DNA of 64,000 bases from Symbiodinium natans (GCA_905221605.1 CAJNDS010000129.1:55001-119000); one strand, 5' to 3'. Positions 30,540 through 42,009 are shown, numbered from the stretch's first letter. A program made the numbers and translations. Notes: a model not told the origin generated them from the sequence alone.

Positions 30540-30642
30540 AGGAGTGAAGCAGGCCCCGCGTATCGCTCTGTCGAAAATTTTCCTTGCAATGGATGCCGCG
30601 CTGGCCAGAGTTGCTGAAGGCCTTCCAGACACATTTGCCTAA
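30540..30642 (+). CDS. Putative terminal exon (low confidence)
   Basis: Follows a CCCTAAA block ending CCCTAG. Reads VKQAPRIALSKIFLAMDAAL then ARVAEGLPDTFA and stops at TAA 30640-30642. No family is recognised. Confidence 0.35.
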
Positions 30643-30669
30643 AGTGCTAGATCTTCAGGTTCGTACAGT

Positions 30670-31480
30670 ACTCCATATATATATATATAGATAGATAGAT
30701 ATGTATAGATGTACTGTATATATATATATGAAGGCAGAACTATAGTGTTCCATAGTATTTTCTGATAGGATCTTTTGTGTTTGATATTTTTATATGCTTG
30801 TGTTAGTATGCTATTATGGTATCATGCCATTATTATACTAATGTGGTTTATGGTATCTGTTTCTGTTGTCTAAGTTATGCCAAGATGATGCCGTAATAAA
30901 GATTATATTGTTGTTTGCGAGTCTACTATTTTAATTTCCTTATGATCTGTCCGACAGGCTGTGCAGCTCGCATTTCTCTTTGATGTTGGCTGTCTGTAGA
31001 CTTCGCATGTCCACGTTTGCGGACCTCCCGTTTCTTCGAGTCTGAAATGCCATGCTTGCAGTTGTGGGGACTGCATCTGCGCTCTTGGGCAGGAGCCTTT
31101 TCCTGGTCAGATGTGCAGTATGCAGCCGCGAACGGGTCAGAGAAGTGTCGTGGTCAGGAAAATAACGCAGGGTTGCAGCTTTCACAAACAACACACAGTG
31201 GATTCCTTACATTATTCTGTATGTCATTTTTTATTCTTATTATTCATTATTTAAATATTTTTCTTGCAAAACATAGCAGGATGAGATTCCTCAACTGACA
31301 CACGCTCTGGGGTTCGAAGAGCATGCTCATGGACATGTTCGCTGCGCGCATCATGAAATATCATTAAACATAGCACAATGACTTTGCGTAGTGATCTAGT
31401 GACCCAATAAGATGACAGTACAAGACCCTACTACGATGATGATATATCAAAAATGATCTAACAACATTCTGTACAACAAT
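30670..31480. other. AT-rich stretch, no gene supported
   Basis: Includes (TA)n/(GATA)n at 30676-30730 and an unusually AT-rich unique tract to 30950 and again around 31200-31450. It may be intergenic sequence upstream of the DUF829-like gene. Confidence 0.5.
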
Positions 31481-31489
31481 ATGTTGGCA

Positions 31490-32412
31490 CAGTCGTATAA
31501 GTTCCGCCTGTGGTGTTTGAGGCAGCTGATCACGGCCTTGCTTGAAGCCCTTGCAGCTGGACATGAGAAGGCGGCAACGCTGCTTTTTGATTGGGGCGTC
31601 GCACCCGACCTTGGGTCGATCCTGGCAGATCCCCCACAGCCAGGCAACACGCACGTGCTAATTTTGGGCTGGGGTGGCTCCAGCCACGCGCAGCTGCAGA
31701 ATGTACAGAAGCTGGGTAGCCCAGTGGTACCCTTTTCCCTTTTTTTGGTTCTGTTACACCAAAAAAAAGGGTGCCCTTATTATAATATGGTTACTGGGCT
31801 ACTAAGGAAGTGGTGGCAAGGCAAGGGGTACCCTACCTTGGCAACGACCACCTGCCCTAAGGAGATACAGAAGCAGGTGGATGCCATCAGCGCCTTCTTG
31901 CCAAGCGACTGCGACGTCATAGTGCACGCGTTCTCCAACAACGGCGTGTATTTGCTGCAGGACGGGTTAGGCCCTTGGGTTCTTTGATATTTTCCCTTAT
32001 TTTTTGTGGGTACAAGAGGATCATATTAAGGAACATTTCTCCTAAACCCCAAGAGTCCAAAAATGTCCAACCAAGAGGAGTTACTGCAGCAGACTCGTGA
32101 GAGTCGCCCTTGGCGACTATCCGGTGTCATCCTCGACTCGGCACCGGATGCCTGCGTCAGCCCGATGTTGATGAGGCAGCTTGGGGATGCTTTGGGTTTT
32201 TTAAACTTTTGGGTACTAGAAATCCCAAGAAACAGCTATAAATCATTTTTGGGCACGGGAATTCCTAAGAAACAGCAAAAGAAGCATGCGTTTTTGCTCG
32301 GGTTCCAAGTTCGGCAGAGGCAGGTGGTGAACGGCTGCATTCGAGCACTCTGTATGGTCCACGGGGTCTTCATCAAGGAGCGCCCAGAAGCTGCTTCTAG
32401 GCAGGCCCTCTT

Positions 32413-32487
<75 letters not shown>

Positions 32488-34700
32488 CATATGTATGTAT
32501 ACATATGTATGTATACATATATATATATATGATTTCCCTTTTGGGGTTTAAGAGAATTATATTTCGGGACGTTTCATCGGTTTTTGTTATTGGGTTTAAG
32601 AGGAAGTTGCATGACTGTTTACACCGACTATCCAGGCATTGAGTGCTGTGGATAAGCATTGCTTCCCCTGAACCCTACACCCTAAACCCTAAACCCTAAA
32701 CCCTCACCTAAACCCTAAACCCCTAAACACCCAAACCCCCACACCCCCACACCCCCACACCCCCACACCCCCAAACCCCCAAACCCCCAAACCCCCAAAC
32801 CCCCAAACCCCCCAAGCCCCCAAACCCCCAAACCCCCAAACCCCCAAACCCCCAAACCCCCAAACCCCCAAACCCCCAAACCCCAAACCCCAAACCCCAC
32901 ACCACTCGAAAGGGCCATCCTAGGCTTTAACTGCCTTCGATGTCGTCGGCCCGCTGCGTGCGGGGGACCGCCTTCAAGAAGCTCGGCCGGCTTTTGTTAG
33001 AACCCTAAACCCTAAACCCTAAACCCTAAACCCTAAACCCTAAACCCTAAACCCTAAACCCTAAACCCTAAACCCTAAACCCTAAACCCTAAACCTATAC
33101 AAACATATTCATTCCAATGCTTTAAGGGCCAACCCAGGAAGGCTCCGAAGGCTCCCGGGTGGTGTTGGGGCCGAATGGATCCGAGCGTGGCTTTCTGGTA
33201 AACACAGAGCGAGGAGCAGGGTTTAGGGTTTGGGGTTTGGGGTTTGGGGTTTGGGGTTTAGGGTTTCGGGTTTCGGGTTTTGGGTTTAGGGTTTAGGGTT
33301 TAGGGTGTATCTAATATTTGGGCCTGAATACTTTAGGGGGTTCATAGTGTGTATAGTTACACATGTACCATAAGGAAATACTACTAGCTAGTTACTCCGA
33401 CCCCTACACAAATCCATGGTGGCAACCTCGCAGTCATTTAATGAGAACACGTATCTGGGTAGTTTAAAGAAGAGCTGCTTTGATCTGAAGGGGATGATAC
33501 AGGCAAAGCCCGAAACCTTAAACCCTAAACCGGAGCCCTAACCCTAATCCCTAAACCCTAAGCCCTAACCTTTAACTTCCTAAACTTTTAAACCCTAAAC
33601 CCTAGACCGAAACTTGGCCCCTAAGCCCTAAACTCACGGGCATTAGCCCTGCAACGCGTGCCTCGCAGGAGATGCCATGAGCTCCGAATTTCTCCAGCAG
33701 GCCCCCTCGTCAGCTCCACCTACTGGTTCTTAGTGGGGAATGAGGGAATATGGTACGTGGTATATCCCCCTGTACGTATAAATAAAATCTCTGTATATAC
33801 AGGTACACATTCTTCAAGGGACATATATATGTATATATGTATATATAGAGACATACACACACACACACACACACACGCTTGCTTAAAGGGATTAACTATA
33901 TAGGGAACCAAAAGGTTCAGTCGTGGGGAAGAGGGAAGTTCGGCTGTTCGGGTTTAGGGTTGGTCAGGGTTCGGCCTTAGGGAATTTAGGGCGTTTATAC
34001 CTGGGACAACACTATTTACCTACAGTGTAGTAGTAACTACCCTTAATTAGTACGTAGGCATGACCCATGAAACTGTAGATAAAGAGGGTCCCAGGTAGAT
34101 TTAGGGTGTTGCTTCATGCTTAGGGTTTGGGTTCAGGGTTGGGGTGTTTAGGGTTTAGCGCGTTTGGGGTTTTAGGGTGGCGGCAAAGGGACGTCTGGGT
34201 GTGCTTTTTGCCTGCGTGCTTTTGCAGCTCGGGTTTTGGGTTTAGGTTCTACGGCTGGGGTTGAGCTCTGAATTTTCTTGCTTTTTTTGCGGGGGGAGTG
34301 GCCGCACCTGGTCACACAGAATCTTCAATGGAATGACAGCACACCATCACCCTTTATACTTTCAGGTTGTGGCCGACCATGCCGGCAAGTCACTCCAGGC
34401 AAAGGCCCATGGGTGAAAGTGCTGAGTTACAGTTACAGGAATTGGAGTTGATCCACCCTGAACCCTAAACCCTAAACCCCAAACCTTAAAGTCTCAAGTA
34501 GGGTTTATGGTTGAGAGTTGAGAGATTTGGGATCCAGCGTGAGAGCTGAAAAAGGAGCTTCAGACCCCAAACTCTCCAAGCACCTAAACCCTCTCGAGTC
34601 GAAGCAAGAAGCCCCTACAAATCCCTGCCGCGAACCCTGCAAGCTAACCCCCACAGCCTGCGAACAAATAGACAGAGGCAAGCTCGACCTCCCCTCCCTC

Positions 34701-34732
<32 letters not shown>

Positions 34733-36937
34733 CAGCCACGCCCGGCGCCGGACAGAAACTATAGCGCACGCGAGGAAAGCTGCCCGAAACCCTAAGTCCT
34801 AAACCTTAACCCCTGCAAAATCCGACATAACGTAGGGTTCGGAATAACTACGAATCGTACGCCTTTAATCTGGTCCCTATATAGACATACTGCAATCACC
34901 CTGCGGTTGATGCAGCCGAGGACCTGGAGGCCCTCCGCAAGCTTCAAGTTTCCAAGGCCGGCCAGCTCAGGCTGTAGGGTTTATGGTTTAGGGTTTAGGG
35001 TGTAGCTTTAGGGTTTAGGGCGGTTTAGGGTTTTGGGTTTTGGGGTTTTGGGTGTTGGGTTTATGAGTTAATTAGGGTCCGAGGTTTAGGTTCTCCGGGA
35101 TTTTAGCGTGTAGGGCTTCAGGGTTTCGAGCCTCTCGGGTTTTTTCGGGTTACAGGGCTTATGGACGTTTTGATAGGGTTCACTTACTGTTTCCCAACCC
35201 AAGTCCTGCTGCCTGCCAGGTAGAGATTAGCACAATCTCGAACTTCTTGTCGTTGGAGGATGCCCTGGTGTTGCTTGGAGAACATTTGAGCTGCTGTTTC
35301 TTTTGGAATTCCGCTTTGGGGTGCTCCCCTGTGTACTAACAGTCCTTGACAGGGGCTAGAATAGGGGGTACTATAGGGCTGTTAGTATAAGGGGGAACAT
35401 CTCAAGTAGGAGCCACACCAAAGCACTAAACTCTCCCGAGCCGGTTCTTCGTGTCCAGAAGGAGCAGGAGCCAAGGCTGTTTCTGTACTCCTCCACGGAC
35501 AGCTTGATCAAAGCTGCTGCAGTGGAAGATTTCATGAAGAAGGGCACCCGTGCCTCGGCGTTCGCTTCGTCGATAGTGCTGCCATGATCGATATAGCCAG
35601 GGGTCGAGGGATTGAATTTGGACAAGTAGGGTGCAGGTCACAAGCGGCATGGTTCTATGTGTGCAGGTGCTGTGCACAGCAAAACAGATGCTCGGATACG
35701 GAGTCCGTAGTTCGAAGAGCCCCCCTTCAGCCCAAGTCCTAGACCCGAAACTTCCTAAACCAAACCCGAACCCCTTTGTATACCTTATATAGCCCCTATA
35801 TACCTAAGTAGCCCCCAAATAACCCCTAAACCCTAAACCCTAAACCCGAAAGGGTCCCTCCTTTTAGATTGCTGGAGGTGAGGGGCAGGCGAGCTCCAAG
35901 AAGTTTGCCGGATCGCAGCATGTTCGCCACTTCCAGAAGCATGCGGAGCCTGTGTCGGGCAATGTTTTAGACTCAGGCATACGTGGGCTTTCGGGGTTAT
36001 GGGTTTAGGTCTCCGGGGTTGCCATTGCCAACGCTTCAGAAAGTTCGTCGAAGGTGTGTAGCTGCCCCCGACAAACTACTGTGAGAACTTTGAGGTTAGA
36101 AGAAGATGTAGTTTGCGGGGCCCGGTGCAGCTTGAATCTGAGACGGCTTGTGATAGGATTCGGATTTGGGTGTTCTTAATGGTATTGTGCGGATTGCAAT
36201 GGTCTGGAACGTCGTCACATTCCAACCAGGTTGCCTTGTTGCAGTGTGTCTGAGAAAGCCAGATGCCCGAACAGTAACACACAAGTTGGAAAAGCAGAAG
36301 ATGACTAGACCAACCCTGTCTGTATGTCCTGAAGCTTTGAAGTCAAACCCTCGAGATTCCAAAGCTTGCCCTGTCTTGCACACCTCCAGCAAGCTCGCGG
36401 ATATCTTGTTCAACCCTATATAAACCGTAACACTTCAAACTTAAAAACAGTCTAAGACTAAGAACAAGGCACATGTATAACCTTGCTCGGAGCCTCAACT
36501 GGTCCAGACAGCAGACAGCTTGGTGTTCACACAGACATCCGGTTGGCGTCGTAACTCAGAAAACTGAGAAACAATGTGAAACAGCGCCTTCATGGCACGG
36601 AACAAGAGTCCTCCGAAACAATGCGGAATGTTGCCTGCCGCCGCAGTCAACAAGCGCATAGCCAGGCAAAGAGGTTCTTTTGTGGAATGCTGAATTTGGC
36701 TGTCACGACGTTTCTCCGGCGGGTTGGCACTTTGTCAAGGCAACATTAAGCGTCAAAAAAAAACTAGACCTCATCATAATTCATATTTGAACCAAGATCA
36801 ACATTAAGAGTTATAACCCCTAGACCTCATCAAATTTTCAGATTTCAATTAAGAGCTTTGAGGACCCTTATGCGGCGGAAGTGGCCGCCTTCCTCGAGCG
36901 CTGCAAGCTCGCGTCGAGTTCTCCCAAGAGCAGTTGA
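31490..36937 (+). CDS. TMEM53/DUF829-like alpha/beta-hydrolase-fold protein
   Basis: Exons by eye: to 31716 (THVLILGWGGSSHAQLQN), about 31807-31963 (CDVIVHAFSNNGVYLLQD), about 32076-32186 (LSGVILDSAPDACVSP), 32318-32416 (VHGVFIKERPEAASRQALLG), about 35459-35590 (EPRLFLYSSTDSLIKAAAVE), about 35895-35945 (KFAGSQHVRHFQKHAE) and 36854-36937 (SFEDPYAAEVAAFLERCK, stop TGA). The strand-loop GWGG, the nucleophile-elbow-like FSNNG, the LDSAPD turn, the LYSSTD acid region and the SQHVRH His region follow the order of DUF829 proteins such as TMEM53. The family is a membrane or nuclear-envelope associated hydrolase fold of unclear activity; no transmembrane segment is evident here. Introns carry family A, B and C elements. 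Further small exons probably lie at about 34905-34975 (DAAEDLEALRKLQVSKAG) and 35223-35290 (EISTISNFLSLEDALVLLGE). The N-terminus is unresolved. Confidence 0.75.
31717..31806 (+). mobile_element. Intron-like element, family A, in DUF829 gene
   Basis: Ends TAGCCCAGTGGTACC and GGTTACTGGGCTA are inverted; core AAAAAAAAGGGTGCCCTTAT. To keep the DUF829 frame, the likely splice is CA^GAAGCTGG ... CTAAG^GAAGTGG, a GA donor with near-duplicated GAAG(C)TGG at both borders. Confidence 0.8.
32190..32317 (+). mobile_element. Intron-like element, family B
   Basis: Carries two copies of a roughly 50-bp unit (GGGTACTAGAAATCCCAAGA and GGGCACGGGAATTCCTAAGA, each followed by AACAGC), and ends GGGTTCCAAGTTCGGCAG. 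Confidence 0.7.
32417..32530. repeat. TA-rich microsatellite
   Basis: (TA)n with TATG/CATA steps, immediately after the fourth DUF829 exon. Confidence 0.95.
32667..32900 (-). repeat. CCCTAAA grading into CCCCCAAA and CCCCCACA arrays
   Basis: About 190 bp of C5A3-type units, a local dialect of the telomere-like repeat. The Gly/Trp-rich - strand frames are artefacts. Confidence 0.9.
33001..33093 (-). repeat. CCCTAAA array
   Basis: Thirteen regular units. With TTTAGGG/TTTGGGG at 33216-33307 it encloses a 120-bp island with no assigned frame. Confidence 0.9.
33216..33307 (+). repeat. TTTAGGG/TTTGGGG array
   Basis: Starts GCAGG^GTTTAGGG, with several TTTGGGG variants. Confidence 0.9.
33310..33406 (-). 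mobile_element. Intron-like element, family D, inverted
   Basis: On the - strand it starts GGGGTCGGAGTAACTAG and contains TTCCTTATGG, ending near CAGGCCC. It is inverted relative to gene direction, so D elements occur in both orientations. Confidence 0.65.
33508..33625 (-). repeat. Degenerate CCCTAAA array
   Basis: Mixed AAACCCTAA, GCCCTAACC and CTAAACTTTT units. Confidence 0.8.
33722..33919 (+). mobile_element. Intron-like element, family G, with microsatellites
   Basis: Starts CTGGTTCTTAGTGGGGAATG followed by AGGGAAT, as at 54066. The interior has expanded TATATG and (CA)n. The 3' end is not clearly resolved. Confidence 0.55.
33998..34103. mobile_element. Single inverted-repeat element
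   Basis: ATACCTGGGACAAC near 33999 pairs with GGTCCCAGGTA at 34087-34098; the centre is unique. No second copy is seen in the window. Confidence 0.5.
34834..34902 (+). mobile_element. Partial family D element
   Basis: Begins AGGGTTCGGAATAACTACGA and contains GGTCCCTATATAGA. The 3' end is not matched; it precedes a possible small DUF829 exon. Confidence 0.45.
34977..35060 (+). repeat. TTTAGGG array, degenerate
   Basis: TTTAGGG decaying to TTTTGGG; follows a possible small exon ending GGCTGTAGG. Confidence 0.75.
35315..35406 (+). mobile_element. Intron-like element, family C
   Basis: Ends TTTGGGGTGCTCCCC and GGGGGAACATCTCAA, with TACTAACAGTCCTTGACAGG in the 5' arm. It lies between two DUF829 coding segments. 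Confidence 0.75.
36725..36850. repeat. Two-copy intronic duplication
   Basis: The stretch around CAACATTAAG ... CTAGACCTCATCA occurs twice about 60 bp apart and ends in the acceptor of the last DUF829 exon. Confidence 0.6.
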
Positions 36938-37329
36938 AACAAACGGCCGTGTGTCAGTTGCAAGTCGTTGATGAGCCTCTTAAAAAGGGTTAAAGGGTTT
37001 AGGGTTTAGGGCCTAAAACATTTTTTGAGGCTTAACGCCCCTACGAACCCCATAACCCTAAACCCCAAAGCCCGCCCCAAAGCCCGCCCCAACGCTACTG
37101 TACCCTGATGCCGAGCTGTGCGCAACACCAGGCTTCCCAACAACAGGAGTGCCCAGGGTTTGGTGGAGCGTTCCGGGATTCGGGAGCAGGCAGGTTTAGG
37201 TTTTAGGGATGCTCTTCGAGCAGACTTTCTGAGTTGACGGAGCCTCAATCCTGGCAAATCGGCATCGCGGCACAAGTGTCTAGCGTATCCTGTTCTCTGC
37301 ATGTCTGTGTTTGCCCTGCAGCCGAGGGG

Positions 37330-40300
37330 GGGGGGGGGTCATCTTTACGATTTCTGGAAACTAGGATGCCCGGTAGTATACCTTTTCCCTTTTTTGGGGG
37401 GTTCAGGTTCCCTTATAACCCCCTTTAAGCAAACCCTAAACCCTAAAACCCTAAAAAAAGGGCACCTAGGAAGCTCACCGGCACGGTACAGGCAGCGCTG
37501 AATTTGATTCGCACAGCCTTGCGGAGCATTCCGCTGGTGGCAGACGACCCAAAGGAGCTCCGGTGTAGGGTTTAGGGTTTAGGGTTGTACCGGGCACTTA
37601 TGGCCTTTGACGTGCTTCATGACTGCGGTTCCAGCACCCGAGAGGAACCTTATACAGGCCAATCTAGTCCATCTAGTCCTGAAATCTCGGGCGTGTCGTG
37701 CGCGACGTTCCTTGCCAGGATTTGGTCGTCATCTATGAGGCCTGGCGCGACCCTTTCCCTTATCCTTTTGCATGCTCCAGACCCCCACCTGCCCTGAACC
37801 CCCTAGATAGCCCTGAATTAAACTGAACAGTAGCCAGTGAGGCCTGAGGGCATAGTAGGGATACTTTTGGGGCTTCTGAATCCTGTCTAAGGGTGGTTTC
37901 ATGGGCCCTTCATCTGGTCCCTTAGCTCCCTTAAATGGTTCTAATGTAACTACCCTAAGATGCTCAAAGCTCACAGCTTTCACGAGCCTTCTGCAGTTTT
38001 AATCAAGGGTCTCAGGGTTTAGGGTTTCGGGTTTAGGGTTTAGGGTTTGGGGTCTCAGGGTAAGGAGATTGAAGAATCTTAGGGCTCTTCTACCCTTTGT
38101 TGGTGGGGCTTAGGCGTCTGGGTTTGTAGGTCTTAGGTACCCCTGAACCCTAAACCCTAAACCCTAAACCCTAAACCCTAAACCCTAAACCCTAAACCCT
38201 AAACCCTAAACCCTAAACCCTAAACCCTAAACCCTAAACAACCTTCACGTGGCTGATGTGAAAGGATGAGAGCCTCTTAGCCGTGTCGAAGCCTCCCTGC
38301 TTGCGCTGCACGCCTGTCCACAGGCAGATCCCGGGGGTCGGAAACCCCCCGAAGTTTGGGTTTAGGGTTTAGGGTTTAGGGTTTAGGGTTTAGGGTTGAG
38401 GGTTGAGGGTTGAGGGTCTAGGGTCTAGGGTCTAGGGTTTAGAGGTTAGGGTTTTGCGCTGGCTTAGGGCTTGCGGCTGAGGGTGCCTGGTATTGTGGGA
38501 GGAGGAAACGCTGCTAGCTCTTCACAACATGTACATAGTCTTTGGGCAACTGGCGCACCATAGGCATGCATGTAGCTCTGAATGCGCCAGATTTGTGGGA
38601 AAGTCGCTGACGAGTCAAGTGGCGGCCTGAGTCTTTACCAGAGCCTTCAGCGTGCTTGGCTGATCTGCTGCACGGGGTTTCTGAAATTAGGGGTACCTTA
38701 TTGGGGTCCTCATTATAAGGGAATCCTACTGTTTGGCGGGCTATATTCGGGTCCCCTGTTTGCGAAAACCCCGCATGTGTCTTCAAAACCTAGCACAGGA
38801 AACCCTGAGTCATGCGCTCACTTGAATATCACACGCTGAGAACTGCCTTAATCCCAAAAGCATGTTTTCTCAAGACTGGGAACAGGTTTCGGCCCAGGGG
38901 CAAGGGTTTCGCTTCGGGCACGCTTTTGGGTATGATGGGTACTGCAGGAAGCCCGAAAACTTTTTGTTTATGCCTCGAGACCCGGCTAAAACTTGTACGC
39001 CCAATGTAATCCCTTCGTTTTTGATGTAGAAGATGGCACTTTGCTGTAAAACCCGACGTTTCGATCTTCGATTTAGGGATTGGCTTCTCCCAAGCAGCTG
39101 ATTTCGTTTTATATCCCCCCCCTGTAAGGTACCCTGGGGACTGTATAAGGGGTATGACATGTTCATGGGGTTCAGGTGGAGTTGTGCTACTTGCAGGTTG
39201 TAGGGTCCAAGTTTCCGAGGTTTCCCATGGGGCCCAGATGTTCTTCGCAGCTTGCTTCGGGACCAAAAACTGAGCAGACTTGAGGACAAGACCTTCTTCA
39301 CGGGTATCCTTCTCCCCAATCCCTAAACCCTAAACCCCAAACCCCAATCCCCAAACCCCAAACCCTAAACCCTAAACCCCAAATCGCAATGAACTACTTG
39401 GACCCGAAGCTCTGAGCTGAACCCCGCACGACTCACAGATCCTGGGCTACTTCCAGTCCAAGGGCGAAGGCAAGCTGGGTTCTCAGCCCAAGGGTTTAGG
39501 GTTTAGGGTTTAGGGTTTAGGGTTTAGGGTTTAGGGTTTAGGGTTTAGGGTTTAGGGTTTAGGGTTTAGGGTTTAGGGCTCAGGTCCTGCCTGGGAATGT
39601 TCTCGGCTTTGCGGGTGTTTGGGGGAGGGGGGGGGGGGGGGAGTGTGGGATCGAAATACTGACTGAGCGAGAACCGGGCACCTCCACCACACCCAGACTT
39701 GATTTGAGGCAGACCTCGCCCATGATGCTGCACCGTTTGGCTGGGCTCTGAGATCGCAGGCAGCAGTGCCACGACGTTTGTCATGCTCAGATCTTGTGGG
39801 TCGCCTTTGTCTATATCCCCCTGGGGAAGTATTTTTTTCTTATTATCCTTGTTCATATAAAACACAAGAGGATATTGAACATAATATGTTTATATATGTT
39901 TATTAAGGTTCTAAGGGGAGTAGAGTTGTCTCTTGAAGGACCAGACCACAAGCGGGATCGTTCTTTGTGCCAAGACGAAGGCGCTCTTAGGCTCTTAGCG
40001 CAGGGAGAGACGTCCGTGCACCGAAGCAGTCCCAATGCCGTGGCAAAACCTCGACAAGTTCAGAAAACTTCTCGTTGCACTGAAAGTGACTGGCTGCCTG
40101 ACGACTATCACTGCTGTGCAGGCGGCGGCTAAAGCTTGTGCTGCGAGTGCCTCAGCTCATGCTGCCGTGCGCAGCTGCAATCTCACTCAGACTTGGACAT
40201 GGCAGTCAATTGCTTCCAGCCCGATCACGCTTCATGTTGCTCTGCACACCTTTACCAAGCGGCTTTGGAGAAGAGACCAAGTGTGATGGACCTGTGAGGA

Positions 40301-40527
40301 GCAGTGGCACGAGGACGACTGCAAGAAGGACCACGGCGTCTAGGGTTGAGGTTCGTTTGTTCTTTTGATGTTTATGGAGTTGCAGCGCCCCGAATGCTAT
40401 AGAGCAGCCTCCCGCCCTAACCCGCAGATTCTGCGAGGAGTACCTCGCCATTGCGCTCGCTGGCGACCAATGCCAGTTGCAGCATGTGGGCGCGACCCTG
40501 GTGGGCCCTCCATGCCTCTTTGAGTAG
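37330..40527 (+). CDS. Unrecognised multi-exon gene
   Basis: Coding islands on one strand: up to 37367 (HLYDFWKLGCP), 37470-37564 (KLTGTVQAALNLIRTAL then RSIPLVADDPKELR), about 37717-37790 (DLVVIYEAWRDPFPYPF), about 38283-38350 (VEASLLALHACPQADPGG), about 39440-39490 (ILGYFQSKGEGKLGSQPK), about 40035-40140 (NLDKFRKLLVALKVTG) and 40428-40527 (FCEEYLAIALAGDQCQL then QHVGATLVGPPCLFE, stop TAG). I do not recognise a family, and whether all belong to one transcript is assumed from direction and spacing. Introns contain family A, K, J and E elements and telomere-like arrays. Single exons are credible at 37470 and 40428; the others are weaker. Confidence 0.4.
37368..37469 (+). mobile_element. Intron-like element, family A, with CCCTAAA inside
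   Basis: Starts GCCCGGTAGTATACCTTTTC and ends AAAAAAAGGGCACCTAG. A short CCCTAAA block (37432-37455) sits between the TTATAACC core and the 3' AAAAAAAGGG part, and the usual GGGCTACT end is missing. Confidence 0.65.
37887..37968 (+). mobile_element. Intron-like element, family K
   Basis: Inverted ends CTAAGGGTGGTTTCATGGGC and GTAACTACCCTAAG, with the core TCTGGTCCCTTAGCTCCCTT. Confidence 0.65.
38009..38240. repeat. TTTAGGG then CCCTAAA arrays
   Basis: TTTAGGG at 38009-38060 and 13 regular CCCTAAA units at 38147-38240, separated by 85 bp. This is an intron-like T-to-C arrangement. Confidence 0.85.
38356..38455 (+). repeat. TTTAGGG array with TTGAGGG and CTAGGG units
   Basis: It follows a 115-bp GC-rich island; with the preceding CCCTAAA array it is another exon-flanking pair. 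Confidence 0.85.
38685..38780 (+). mobile_element. Intron-like element, family J
   Basis: AATTAGGGGTACCTTATTGG, GGGAATCCTACTGTTTGG and GCGAAAACCCC mark the family. Confidence 0.65.
39319..39383 (-). repeat. CCCTAAA/CCCCAAA array
   Basis: Mixed units, upstream of the ILGYFQSKGEGKLG island. Confidence 0.85.
39491..39580 (+). repeat. TTTAGGG array
   Basis: Twelve regular units starting CCCAAGG^GTTTAGGG at the end of that island. Confidence 0.9.
39812..39925 (+). mobile_element. Intron-like element, family E, with target duplication
   Basis: TATATCCCCC and GGGGAGTAGAG ends, TTGTC on both sides (39807-39811, 39926-39930), TTAAGGTTCTAAGGGG core. Confidence 0.8.
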
Positions 40528-40982
40528 CCTAAGGCCTAAGGTTCGGGGTTTAGGTTGGGGGGGAGGCTTGTTCCTATCTGTCGCTCGGACCCCCATCCTC
40601 TCCCCAAAACATGTTGCATGAACTGTCCGGGTTATTGAACAGCACGACTGCAAGTTCGGGATCCCGAACACGCAACTCAAGAAAGAGGCAGGAGAAAGTA
40701 AGGGGATGGCACTAAGCTTGCTTGCGAGGACTGCATTCATCTGGCCATCTTGTTTACCAGCTCCAAGAGCATATGCACTACACGCAGCGCCTGCATAGCA
40801 GCATCGCAGCCCAGTGTTGGGCCTAGGAAAGCTGACACAGGGCCACTGACCCCTCCTTGCGTGGCCAAGAGCATCGATGACCGGCGTGGAGAGCCTGGCT
40901 AACATCAGTCTGCCGTAGCTGGAAGCACCATCTCAAGCACCTGACACATGTGCATCGCAAAGCATCCTCCGAAGTCGGAGTC

Positions 40983-41083
40983 CGCGGTTTAGGGTCTAGG
41001 GTCTAGGGTTTAGGGTTTAGGGTTTAGGGTTTAGGGTTTAGGGTTTAGGGTTCAGGGTTTAGGGTTTAGGGTTTAGGGTTTAG
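40983..41083 (+). repeat. TTTAGGG array
   Basis: About 14 units with a few TCTAGGG at the start. Confidence 0.9.
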
Positions 41084-41251
41084 AGAGATGTGGGCCCTGC
41101 GGCCTCCAGATGTGAGGCACCGCCTGGTGCCTTGCTCGCGGTATGTGCCATGGTCATGGTACTACCGGGCCCCACCACCTCCAAGCGACCTACGAAGGGC
41201 ACAGGCCAGGCAGTGCTAGGGCTGCTAGGGTCTAAAGTTGATAGGGTCCCT

Positions 41252-41395
41252 AACCCTCAACCCCAAACCCCAAACCCCAAACCCTAAACCCTAAACCCTC
41301 CACCCCAAAAACCCTAAAGCCTGAACCCCAAACCCTAAACCCTCAACCCTCCACCCCAAAAACCCTAAAGCCTGAACCCCCCAAACACACCAACC
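41252..41395 (-). repeat. CCCTAAA/CCCCAAA array with a 70-bp duplication
   Basis: A compound unit (CTCCACCCCAAAAACCCTAA ... AGCCTGAACC) occurs twice. Confidence 0.85.
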
Positions 41396-41509
41396 CTCAG
41401 CTCCAAACATCCTCTAAGAGCCATGTTTAGGGATGGGCAGCTGGGAAGTGGCAGGCTATGCTGTTGAGGGTTTCGGGTGCCCCCCCCCCCCCCCCTAAAG
41501 CCTTGTCAA

Positions 41510-41830
41510 GACCCTAAACCCTAAACCCTAAACCCTAGCCCTAAACCCTAAACCCCACCAAAGAGCAAGAACCTTCATGGGCCTGCTCCGGGTTAGTTTA
41601 GTCTCTCAGATCAAGGGCCTTTGTCTTCCAAAAAGCCAAAAGCACCAACCCTCCGGATCCAAGTACTTAAAGAGGGGTTACGTGGCCTCTACAAGCACTG
41701 CTATATCATGACTTTGAGACCCAAGGATACAAGAGTTAGGTACATGGACCCTAAACCCTAAGCCCTAAACCCTTAACCCTTAAACCCTTAAACCCTAAAC
41801 CCTAAAAACCTAACCCTAAAACCCCAAAAT
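41510..41830 (-). repeat. CCCTAAA blocks
   Basis: 41510-41560 and 41748-41830 are separated by unique sequence that I cannot assign. Confidence 0.8.
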
Positions 41831-42009
41831 GGGGAAAAACCGGCAAAAAGGCCCGGCCGCTCTGGGGCGTGGCACCCTTGGCCCTGGCAATCACAGCCCT
41901 GGCGCGCGGGCGAAGGCAGCGCCGGCAGCTCCGAGTTTCTTGGGGACCAAATGAGCCCTAAAATTGGGGTCATATACCCTATACTACTAGAATTCCTGTT
42001 GAGGTATAT

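Noticed and set aside
32704-32918. Gly/Trp-rich - strand ORFs
   Set aside because: Direct product of the CCCCCAAA/CCCCCACA array in three frames.
36076-36423. Overlapping ORFs on both strands in the DUF829 intron
   Set aside because: They overlap antisense to each other, have no domain, and lie between two in-frame DUF829 exons.
40417-40905. A 162-codon - strand ORF
   Set aside because: It is antisense to the + strand terminal exon at 40428-40527 and has no recognisable domain.
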